Positions 46,988 through 58,300 of a stretch of 64,000 nucleotides of DNA are shown in pieces (the first letter of the stretch is position 1; each line of letters opens with the position of its first letter). The notes beneath the pieces were generated by a model. The model did no database searches and was not told the origin of the DNA. It worked only from the letters and a program-made list of their open reading frames with translations. Both the position numbers and the translations under genes were made by a program. Source of the stretch: Antennarius striatus. Taxonomy: Eukaryota > Chordata > Actinopteri > Lophiiformes > Antennariidae. The stretch spans positions 606,697-670,696 of the forward strand of contig NC_090789.1 of assembly GCF_040054535.1 (NCBI RefSeq), given 5' to 3'.

Positions 46988-49117
46988 ATGGCGGCCGAGG
47001 GCGAGTACGAGTCCATCCTGTGCGTGAAGCCCGATGTCAACGTTTACCGGATCCCGCCGCGCGCTTCGAACCGCTCCTACAGGTAAACCTCACCGGGACC
47101 GGCCGCCGGTGGGAAATAAACGTTAACGGTGTTCGGTGCGGCTCGGTGCGCGCGCGTCACCATGAGATCGGCTCACACCGGGGATGAGACACCGGTGGTT
47201 CCGTTACCGGAACCAGCATGTGCTCCCGCCCGAACCGGGCTTTGTTTATTCGTTGTTGTTGAAACGTCAGTGACGTCATCATTCCGGGTTGCCAGGTCGG
47301 TGCCTCTCCGGTGTGTGGCGGAGATGGACCCATCTGGATCCCGGGACACAACCGGAACCGGAGGTCCTAAAGGACAGGGGTTGGGTCCTGGAGACGGAAC
47401 CGACCTGGTTCCTCTGGGCGTCCCCCCCCAGGACCGTCTTCTGTTTCTGTGTTCAGTTCTGACCCCCGTTTGTGTGCAGGGCGGCGGACTGGAAGCTGGA
47501 TGCCCCTGATTGGATGGGCCGGATGCGGATCACAGCCAGAGGGAAGGTGGTCTTCATCAAGCTGGAGGACAAGGTGTCAGGTAGGAGACCCCCACCCCTC
47601 CCGGTCTGACCCGGTCCGATCTGGTCTGACCCAGTCCCACCTGGTCCCACGTTGCCGTGCATCATTGTCCCTCCTGCCCTCTAGGGGAGCTGTTCGCCCA
47701 GGCGCCGGTCAACGAGTACCCCGGCGTCGCCGTGGAAACCGTTAGCGACTCCAGCCGCTACTTCGTCCTTCGGATCCAGGACGACAACGGTGACGTCTGA
47801 TTTAACCCTTTTTAGGTCACGTGACTAGGGGTAGGCTCCACCCCCAAGCGCTCACTTCCTGTCCGTTGCCGTGACGACCGTCTCTGTCCCCTTGCAGGTC
47901 GCAGCGCTTTCATTGGCGTGGGCTTTGGGGACCGTGGGGATGCGTTCGACTTCAACGTGGCGCTGCAGGATCATTTCAAGTGAGCAGGGATTGGCTGACA
48001 GAAGGGGCGTGATCATCAGGTGATGCGTTGCCGGGGCGACCTTAAAGGAGCTGTTTGTGTGTGTTCTGGGCGGGGCCTCCTGCAGGTGGGTGAAGCAGGA
48101 GCGTGAGATCAGCAGAAGCGCCCAGCTGGGGGAGTCAGGACCCAAACTGGATCTGGGCTTCAAGGAGGGGCAGACCATCACCCTCAACATCGGGGTAAGA
48201 ACCGGTTCTGGTTCTGGATCTCCTGTTGGAACACAAACGGAGTCCGGATCCAGTTCTGGATCTCGATCCATCCGGTCTCGATCGCTAGTCAGGTTTTAGT
48301 CTTATTTTCTCCTTGAAGTTACGTTTTCTGTATTTTCTGTCAACAGCAAGGGAGAAAGAGGGACAAGCCCCGCCCCCAACAAGGGTCAAGTGGGTTTGGG
48401 CTCCTCCCACCACCGCCTGGAGGCAAGATCGCTCCTCCTCCTTCGTCCAATCACAACACAGTCCCTCAGACGGGAGGTCCCGCCACAGGTGGGTGGAGCT
48501 CTCACTTCCTCAGGTGTGACATCTGACTCTAGATCCAGATCCGGAGTCCGGACCAGGATCATCAGGATCTGGATTCTCTAGATCTGTATTATGTGTCTGG
48601 ATCTGGATCCGAATAGTGGGTCTCTATTTCGATCAGGGTCTGGATTTGAATCCAGATCACAATCTGAATTGTGGTTCTGGATCAGGATCGTGGGTCTGGA
48701 TCCAAATCACTATCGTGGGTCTGAATCTGGATCCAGATCTGGAGTCTGGATCAGGATCGTGGGTCAAGATCCAGACCAGGATCGTGGGTCTGGATCAGGA
48801 TCTGAGTCATGGGGCTGGACCTGATCCGGATCCAGATTTTGGTTCTGAACCTGGATGCTGATAGTGGATCTGGTTCTGATCTGTTGTTGCCCTCAGGCTG
48901 CCTGCTGGACCTGGACAGCAGTAACTCCAACACGGTGCTTCAACCCAACCCGGGTCCAGACCTCTGGGGGGACTTCTCTGCCCCCACCAGGTAGGCGGGC
49001 TCAGGTGACCCGACTTTTGATCGGTTGTTCTTATTGATCAGTAATCAATAAATATTTGTCTGCAGCTCCGTTCCCCCATCACGACCCCAGGACACCGCAA
49101 ACTGGATCCAGTTCTGA
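46988..49117 (+). CDS. necap1: NECAP endocytosis-associated protein, NECAP1-like (8 exons)
   Basis: Exons 46988-47082, 47480-47580, 47685-47789, 47898-47979, 48086-48194, 48347-48488, 48897-48990 and 49066-49117 give 259 residues. The N-terminal PHear domain is clear: [81 protein letters not shown] proline-rich linker (LLPPPPGGK) follows, then CLLDLDSS and DLWGDFSAP. The extreme C-terminus is WIQF, the WxxF peptide that binds the AP-2 alpha ear. NECAPs bind and modulate AP-2 at clathrin-coated pits. The LLDLDS stretch is found in NECAP1 rather than NECAP2, so NECAP1 is preferred. Intron 6 is filled with degenerate GGATCTGGATC repeats. It stands head to head with the epsin gene. Confidence 0.93.
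48530..48880. repeat. Degenerate GGATCTGGATCAGGATCGTGG repeats in a necap intron
   Basis: About twenty imperfect copies of six- to twelve-base words around GGATC and GTGGGTCTG. They occupy most of the intron before exon 48897-48990. Confidence 0.85.
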
Positions 49118-49696
49118 GTCCCGTCTGTCTGAGGTTAACGCCCACCCTGACCTGGAGGCGGAGACACGAGACCCCGCCCCCATCATCATCATCATCACCA
49201 GTGTGTTAAACCCGTCTCACCAGTCGTCTCCTGTGAAACTCAAGGGCTAAGTCTGACGTCACGAGTTGCCACCGCTCCTCGGGGCACCTGTGCCCCACAG
49301 CGCCCCTGGAGGCAACAAAAAGTACTGTAAAAACACTTTGTGTCAATTTCTAATGAAATTGAGTAATTATTTTTAGTCTAAATGAATAAGGTCAGTTTGG
49401 AGCGGAATGAGGATCAAAACAGCCATTTAAGTTCATTTAAAGGGTTAGCATGTTAGCATTAGCCGTGCTTTTGGGAACAAAAACACTTTAGATCATATTT
49501 AAAGCAACAGTAACTATTTGATCCGTTTTGTTGTTCCAAACATAAAAACATTCCACCGACGTGAATTAAAATGACCAACGAATGTTTACAAAGAAAATGT
49601 TTGTTTACTGCCGTGGACAGGAGCCATTAGCTAAGCTAACGCTAGCATGTGACCTGAACACCTGGAGTTTAATGTTACAATGTGGAGCTCCTACTA

Positions 49697-50903
49697 CAGG
49701 TAAAAGCCAGTAAATTACAATATTTTGAAAAACTTGATTTCAGTAATTGCAGTCAAAAGGTCACAAAAACTGTGGTAAGAAAAAGTGTACAAGCGATGGG
49801 GATCACCGCGCCCTGGTCAGGATTGTGAAAAAAACCCCATTCAAAAAGGTGGGGGAGATTCACAAGGAGTGGACAGCTGCTGGAGTCAGTGCTTCAAGAT
49901 CCACCCCCAAGAGACGCTTGAAAGACGGGTTTCAACTGCCACATACCTCGTGTCAAGCCACTGCTGACCAGGAAACAGCGCGAAAAGCGTCTCACCTGGG
50001 CTAAGGAAAAAAAGAGCTGGACTGCTGCTGAGTGGTCCAAAGTCATGTTGTCTGACGAAAGCAAATTTTGCATTTCCTTTGGAAATCGAGGTCCCAGAGT
50101 CTGGAGGAGGACAGGGGAGGCACAGGATCCACGTTGCCTGAAGTCTAGTGTAAAGGTCCCACCATCAGTGATGGTTTGGGGTGCCATGTCATCTGCTGGT
50201 GTCGGTCCACTCTGTTTCCTGAGATCCAGGGTCAACGCAGCCGTCTACCAGCAAGTTTTAGAGCACTTCATGCTTCCTGCTGCTGACCTGCTCTATGGAG
50301 ATGGAGCTTTCAAGTTCCAACAGGACTTGGCGCCTGCACACAGCGCAAACTCTACCCGTGCCTGGTTTACGGACCATGGTATTTCTGTTCTAAATTGGCC
50401 AGCCAACTCCCCTGACCTTAGCCCCATAGCAAATCTGTGGGGTATTGTGAAAAGGAAGATGCAGAATGCCAGACCCAAAAACGCAGAAGAGTTGAAGGCC
50501 ACTATCAGAGCAACCTGGGCTCTCATAACACCTGAGCAGTGCCAGAAACTCATCGACTCCATGTCACGCCGCATTAATGCAGTAATTGAGGCAAAAGGAG
50601 CTCCAACCAAGTATTGAGTATTGTACATGCTCATATTTTCATTGTCATACTTTTCAGTTGGCCGACATTTCTAGAAATCCCTTTTTTGTATTAGCCTTAA
50701 GTAATATTCTAATTTTGTGACACATGGAATTTTGGATTTTCATTTGTTGCCACTTCAAATCATCACAATTAAATGAAAAACACATTTGAATGCATCAGTC
50801 TGTGTGCAATGAATACATATAATGTACAGGTTACACCTTTTGACTGCAATTACTGAAATAAATCAAGTTTTTCAAAATATTCTAATTTACTGGCTTTTAG
50901 CTG
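49697..50903 (+). mobile_element. Tc1/mariner DNA transposon, inactive
   Basis: Inverted repeats of about 70 bp (starting CAGGTAAAAGCCAGTAAATT and ending in its reverse) are flanked by TA duplications (49695-49696, 50904-50905). The transposase frame 50045-50617 holds LSDESKFCISFGNRGPRVW (first Asp), FQQDLAPAHSA (second Asp) and NSPDLSPIANLWG. Active Tc1 enzymes have Glu in SPIENLW; here it is Ala, so the DDE triad is broken. The DNA-binding half (about 49786-49930) is in another frame, showing a further frameshift. The element sits between necap and rpl15. Confidence 0.93.
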
Positions 50904-51352
50904 TACTTTCCTAAATTCAGGTGCCAACAGGAAGTAAACCAGCGGATGTTGTCGCCCCCTTGTGGTTAACTTCAGCCTGCAACTAAAATAAATGATTGAT
51001 ATCGTCTGACGAATGTTGTCATGGCAACACATGAAATGTGTTTTAAACTGTTGTTTCATTCTACTAAAAAATCACTGGATTAACTTTTGATTTCATGACA
51101 AAGAATAAATCCTTTTAAAGGAACGTCTGATGTTCTGGTTTGAATTCATTGTTTGACATTTAATCTGAACAGATTCTGAAGGTTGATTCTGATCAGATTA
51201 ACCATCCAACCCGGTTCAGACCACACTTGCATGGGTTGCCGTAGCAGCCATGTAGGAGTGGTTCTAAGCTGGACCTCCACCCGCCTCCATCAGCAGGTGG
51301 GAGGCGTTCCCTCCGGATGAACGAGCCAGAGACGCGTCGCCATAGAAACACG

Positions 51353-51358
51353 TTTATT
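51353..51358 (-). promoter_or_regulatory. rpl15 polyadenylation signal
   Basis: AATAAA on the minus strand, 26 bp beyond the stop; a very short 3' UTR is usual for ribosomal protein genes. Confidence 0.8.
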
Positions 51359-51383
51359 CCCTTGCTGTACAGACGGTGGCGCT

Positions 51384-52229
<846 letters not shown>

Positions 52230-53068
52230 TTATCTGCAGGTAAACAGGAAGTAAACAGGAAGTAGGTCACAGATCGGTCTGAGGCGTCCTGATGCTGCCC
52301 GACCAAATCAGCAGCTTCAAGCTAAAACCAGACGTTTGACTGGACACTGACACCTGTGTCAGAGTTCAGGTTTCACATCACAGCAGAATCTAGCTAGTTC
52401 AAAACTAGTTAGTACTAGTTGATATAAACTAGTTAGTACATAGTTAACCTATTTATTTTCTCCTTCACAAACCGGAATACATTTGTAGTCAGAGCTGAAC
52501 TTAAAGCTGGCATCAGTACTAGTCAACACAGGTTCATGTCTTTAGCACAACCTGTGACCAAACATTTAATTAACAATTGACGTCATTACAACATGACGTC
52601 ATTACAGCAAACTCCTCCATCTGTAACGTTCGGAACACAGAAGAACCGGTTTAATGCCGGGAGTCCATGCTCCTCAGTTAGCCTCCACAAGTGAAGCTAA
52701 AGCTAGCCGGCTTACACTAGCAGCTCACTTCATCACCAGCGGTTCTACAATGTTCTTCACGTTCACTCAGAAACTAAACGGAACGTTTCCGTCTGGAAAT
52801 TACAACCAGAAACCAAAGCCGGAAAAACCCGCAGGAGAACACGGTGGTTAGCCTGTTAGCATGTTAGCAGCGGCTACCGGAGCCCCGCAGCGCCCCCACG
52901 AACAAGCTTCAATCATCGTTTCTAGCAATTTGAGTGATGAAATAATCAATGCGTGTGGATCGATAAACTGTCGATAACCGATGCACTTCGTCACAGACCC
53001 GGATGGATGATAATAACGGAGGATATTCACGGATTTTGTTTGGTGTACAGAGAAGAAATCTCGCTTAC

Positions 53069-53105
53069 ATGATGGCGTACCAACCGGAAAGAGGGAGAAA
53101 AGTTC
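53069..53105 (-). promoter_or_regulatory. rpl15: rpl15 start region with 5' TOP-like pyrimidine tract
   Basis: Read on the minus strand, the sequence just before the non-coding exon is TTTTCTCCCTCTTTCCGG. This is the terminal oligopyrimidine context expected for ribosomal protein mRNAs controlled by mTOR/LARP1. The exon ends at 53069, followed by GTAAGC. The exact first base cannot be fixed from sequence. Confidence 0.65.
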
Positions 53106-54097
53106 CCGGCATGCCTTATCAAAACGGCAGTGACGTAGAGCTGTAGTGTACTCATGGGAAATGTAGTCTGCGTGTGTGAAAATAGATTCTTTATCTTAAT
53201 TTAAAAAAACCCAAAACGTTTTCCTTACTCCAAATTTCGATTAATTTATTTTCAAAATCTGATTCCACATAAATATAATCTGATAGCGTTTAGAAACAAG
53301 AATAATTTAAATTTTTATTCCTGTGGAAAAACAATTGGTGAAAATATTTCTTTTCAAAACTCTTGGTGAGAGAGAGGACATATTGATTATAGACATAACT
53401 GCACGAATCTATACATGAATATATAATTATGTATGCATAAATGTATTTATAATTTTATTTTGTATAGTTTTCCATCGATTGTGAGGTTACACCGGCTTGT
53501 TAAAGGAGGGAAAATGCACAAAAAGATTCATCAGAAAATCTGTCACTTCTGAAGTTTTCCTTTTACCGTTACAAAAATAAATTTACATCTAAAGTCTGCG
53601 ATTAGTTTGTGTTAAAATTCCCTCTGCTGACCAGTTTGTTGAAATAATCTTATCAACGAATGTTTGCTCACAGGATATTTGTTTGACATTGTTATTACAG
53701 AATTGCTGTTGTTAAAAAAGATTGGGAAGAAAAAACAAGACTGTGAGATCGGATATTTTTACTGAAGAGAAGAAGAAAGACTAAAACATTCTTCAATATT
53801 TCCCTTGGGGATTTTTTTTGAAAAATAAATATACAGTACATATTATGATCCCCGAAGGGAAATTAATTATTAAATTATTAAATGTAAATTTCTCAGTTTG
53901 GCATCAGTGAAGTATATCTTATCTTTCTATTATTTAATTTTTTTACATCCCTCTTCAAAGCAGTAATGTATTGTTATTGTCAGTGTTCGTATGTTCGTCC
54001 GTACGTTCGTTAGTCCACCAAATATCTTCACAACCGTTGAAGATGGAAAGATGAAACAAAAAGCACATTTCTCAGGCAGCAAAGGAGATGAAAATGA

Positions 54098-54290
54098 GAT
54101 GATGACCTTGACCTTGGGAAACCTAGGTCAAGGTCAAATTTCAAATTTGTACACTAAGGAACCGGATAAAATAGATAGATTAGGGACAAGGCCAGTGTGA
54201 GTAAGACCATAGATCAAAGCTAGTGCTTTGATCTATGACAGCAGGTCAGAGCATTAGCTTTGATCTTTGCAAGTAGGTCAAGGTAAAATT
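54098..54290. promoter_or_regulatory. Cluster of AGGTCA half-sites upstream of nr1d2
   Basis: TGACCTTGACCTT, CTAGGTCAAGGTCA, GCAGGTCA and AAGTAGGTCAAGG occur within about 190 bp. They read as six AGGTCA-type half-sites, two of them directly repeated on each strand. The surrounding sequence looks like a dispersed repeat. Confidence 0.35.
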
Positions 54291-54419
54291 TTGAATTCAG
54301 GGATGTCACAGGATGTTACAGTCTCTGACGGCCTTATGTTTGTTTTTGAAGCAAGGAAGATTCCAAAAAATATGAGATGGATGTGGATGAAATTTTAAAA
54401 AAAAATTTTTATATACTGG

Positions 54420-54788
54420 TTTGATCCCCGAAGGGAAATTAAGAACGCACACTCTAGCTAATGATTCAAACGCATGCATACATACTGTATATATTAGTGA
54501 GTACAGGCCCCTGTATCACACACACACACAAGGGGGCCTGTAGGCATGCAGGGGAGGTAGAGTGGCAGCAGCTCCTTCTTGGTGCGCCTCAAATGAGCAA
54601 TTTTGTAAAGGGGACGGCACCTTGCTCAAGGGTGCCTTGGCAGTGCTCCAGAGGTGAGCTGACACCTCCCACTGTCAGCTCACTTCCAGGTATTTTTTTG
54701 GGGGCGGGAGCGGGAATCGAACCACCGATCTTAAATCATAGGACGACCCGCTGTACCGCCTGCTTTACCACTGAGCCACTGCCGCCCC
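54420..54788 (-). mobile_element. tRNA-headed SINE with L2-like tail
   Basis: Read on the minus strand from 54788, the element begins GGGGCGGCAGTGGCTCAGTG, with the A-box-like TGGCTCAGTGGTAAAGC. It continues to the B-box-like GGTTCGATTCC near 54715. A conserved body follows (GCACTGCCAAGGCACCCTTG, GAGCAAGGTGCCGTCCCC), then a CA-rich patch. It ends TTAATTTCCCTTCGGGGATC, the tail used by fish L2-type LINEs. Clear target duplications are not seen. Confidence 0.75.
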
Positions 54789-55375
54789 TTTATCCCACAT
54801 TTATGAAGGGATGGAATCAAATTTTATTTTCCAGTCTTGAAGAAAATCATCACTTTTTTCTAAATTCCACAATGATACTAATGATAAAAATCATGATTAC
54901 AACTTTATTCTGAAAATCTCCAGTCGTTTTGTCCCACTTCCGCTCCGGTACCACTTCCGGCTGCACAAACCGCGTTTGATGACTAAACGCTGCCTTCACG
55001 TCCGCGCGTGTCCTGCGCGTCCGCGGGAGCTCCTCGTCCTGTGATTGGTGAAACTGTGCTACTGGGTTACGTTGACACTGGCGCGAGGCTGCGGGGGGCG
55101 GAGCCTGTGAAGTGGGTCACATGGTCGCGCCTGGCAGCCGCAGCAGACAGCATTCTCCGGAGCAGCAGAGCGCCGCCTCCGGATGAACGACGGTCCGTGA
55201 ACGCGCTCTGGAAACGAAGCGGCTCGAGACGCAGGACAGACCGGAACCGGAGCGGGTTGATCCGGGAGCGGAACGGAGACTCACCGGGACCAATCAGCGC
55301 CTCTCCGGTGGCTGACCACCCCAACAGAAACACGGCTTCAGCACCGAGGTAGCAGGCGGAGGAAAACCGACCGAC

Positions 55376-58300
55376 ATGGAGGCGACCAAAGCCGGTGAGT
55401 CCGCCCGGCCAGCTCCGGTGGTTAAACGCTTGCTAGCAGAGCAAAGGGGCAATAAACGAGTCGTTTATTGCCCCTTTGCCTGCGGTCAGGTGAAGTGGGT
55501 CAGGAGGAGCAGTGGGGCTGTTGTTGTTGCCCCTCCAGCCTGCGGTGCTCCGCTCACATGTCCCCGTCAGCCTAGCCATGTGCGCCTGTGTTTACGCTGC
55601 CCGTGCGTCGCCTCTGATTGGCCGAGCGGCGCAGTGACGTCACGATTGCATAATTTGTCCCGTCGAGCTGGTGTGGGGTCTCGCGGCGGGTCCATGTGAG
55701 CGTTCGGTCAGCGGCTCCGGTGACCCACATTCACCGGGGGGGGGGGCAGTGATGACGCGTTCAGGTCCCGTGGGATTAAATCATTTTAACAGATATTATC
55801 AGAATAAAACGTCACGTGTCGCGTTTTTTTATTTTAAATATCTTTTCCGGTCTGTTCCTCGTTTCACTGCAGAGGTTTTAAGTGTAAACATAAGTTAAAT
55901 GTTTCCAGATAAAAAAAGTTTATTTCTGTTATTCCCTAAAAGAATCGTTTCCATTTTTTTGAGTTTGACTTGAATGCAGCACATTTTCCTGATAACAGAT
56001 ATTGATCAGCTGATCAGCTGATGTTTGATGTGATGTGACCCACAGGATCACGCCTGTAAACCAGTCGTCCCAGTCTGTATCCGGTACCGGTAACTGGTAA
56101 CCGGTGACGGGTCGACTCTGAACCAGAACTCAGTGACCCACTTACAGACTGACACCATTATGGGTTCAGCCACAGGGAGGGGCCAAACTACCTCCTGGTG
56201 GTGTTATGTAACTTCCGTTACTTAATCACAGAGGATAGAAATCAGGTCAGATGAAGGAGGGGAGGGCAGTTCTCCTCCTGGGGGATGGATTGGGGGGGGG
56301 GTAACGATCAGGCCTCTTGAAGCCGGATCTTAAGAACAACTAAAGAAACCATCCAGAACCAGAAGATCACGCAGAGAACGACTGGACTGTTCATCAGTAA
56401 CGACTCGTCACCCATAGGGGGCAGCGCCGCCGTGGGGTGAACGCTGGAGGACTTCCTGTGAATAGTTTAAACACTGCAGGATTCAGACAGACGAAAACCC
56501 TCAGGCTGGTTTTATTATGAGGGTCATAAAATAAGAATAAAAAGTTAACGTCACTAAAGTCACACTTTGGGATAAAGTCCAGGTTCTGAGGACAAAATGA
56601 TAATTTTAAGAGAATTATCGGATGTTGTCGTGACTCTGTGTTGCTCAGGAATACCTTAGCTTCATCAAAGCTAAGCGTAGTGTTGTCTTTTTAGCGTCGT
56701 TTGTTAGCTTGTTTTCTGACCTGCTGGCTGTCGTTCCTCCTTCTGTCCACCAGGGGGCGTCATCGCCTACATCAGCTCGTCCGGCGCCGGCTCCAGCCCC
56801 GAGTCGTGCCACAGCGACTCGTCCAACGGCAGCTACCAGTCGTCCTCGCCCCCCCGAGGCTCCTCCCCCAGCGGTCAGCCGCCGGCTGGCCCCGCCCACC
56901 CCACTGGCCGTCGCGACCTTCCAGGAAGTCAGAAAGGCGGGCGTTCCTCCTCCTCCTCCTCATCGTCGGCTAAATGCGGCATCACCAGTAAGACAGTCGT
57001 CCTGAGCGACAGTAGACGCGGATGTTGTCGCCATGGCGACCGTAACCATGTTTGTGTCCCGTCAGAGATCAGCGGGCTGGTGCTGCTGTGTAAGGTCTGC
57101 GGCGACGTTGCCTCGGGGTTCCACTACGGCGTCCACGCCTGCGAGGGCTGCAAGGTAACACACACACACACACGGAAGCCCCGCCCCTTTAACAGGCATA
57201 GCCCCGCCCCTCACACCTGTGCCCCCCCCCACAGGGCTTCTTCCGCCGCAGCATCCAGCAGAACATCCAGTACAAGAAGTGCCTGAAGGAGGGGGGCTGC
57301 CCCGTCATGAGGAGCAACAGGAACCGCTGCCAGCAGTGTCGCTTTAAGAAGTGTCTGCAGGTCGGGATGTCACGTGACTGTGAGTACACACCTGTCCCCC
57401 CGCCTGACCCCGCCCCCTCACCTGTAAACAAACACAGGGGTAGAAGAATGATGGGAAAGATGATTTAAAGTAAACGAGTGGCGCCGGCGGCATCCCGCTG
57501 GCGTCATGGTGGAGTGGGCGGGGCTAACACATGTCGCCCCCCCCCCCAGCGGTTCGTTTTGGGCGGATCCCGAAGCGGGAAAAGCAGCGGATGCTGCTGG
57601 AGATGCAGAGCGCCATGAACAACATGATGAGCCAGACGCTCGCCGACGCCCCCTCGCAGGACGCCAGCTCCGCCCCCTCCAGCTCGCCGTCCAGCCGCTC
57701 CGACTCCAGCTCCGAGGCGGAGCCGTCCGTTGCCATGGACACCAGCCCCAGCTCCGCCTCCGACAGCGGCGAGGAGGAGGTGATTGGCTCGGTGACGCGG
57801 GCCCACCAGGAGACCTTCATGTACAACCAGGAGGCCCCGCCCCCTTCTGACGGCCAGGCGGGGCAGCGGGGGGAGGACGCCTGGAACCGCCACAACAACC
57901 TGCTCAGCATGGGGGGGCCCCCGCAGGGCCCCCAGCACCAGGAGGCCCCCAGCCAGTGTCCCTTCAGACTGTCCCGGGGTCAATCGACCAATCACTGCCC
58001 CGCCTACGCACACAGAGCTGCCAGGGCTCCGCCCACCGACTGCCCCGCCCACCGCACTCAGGGCGGGCCCCTGTGGAGGGGAGGGGACCGCATGTACCTG
58101 GTAAGAACCTCACACGCAAGGGCCCCCCAGGATCCTGGCGATGACATCCTCGTCACGGTGATGCCTCTGTCCCGCCCCCCCAGGTGTGTCCCATGAACAC
58201 GTCGGCTCAGGTGGACCCCCAGAAGTCCGGCCCCCAGGTGTGGGAGGAGTTCTCCCACAGCTTCACCCCCGCCGTCAGGGAGGTGGTGGAGTTCGCCAAG

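Larger units (their letters stand above)
53110..55375. other. Spacer between rpl15 and nr1d2
   Basis: AT-rich DNA at 53170-53990 holds inverted L2-like tail words at 53806-53870. A repeat-like segment rich in TCAAGGTCA lies at 54090-54300 and a SINE at 54420-54788. From 54940 the sequence turns CpG-rich up to the nr1d2 start and is likely its promoter and 5' UTR. Confidence 0.6.

Noticed and set aside
54700-54788. A tRNA gene on the minus strand
   Set aside because: The A- and B-box-like words are those of a SINE head. The cloverleaf arms are not complementary, and the element continues into a SINE body.
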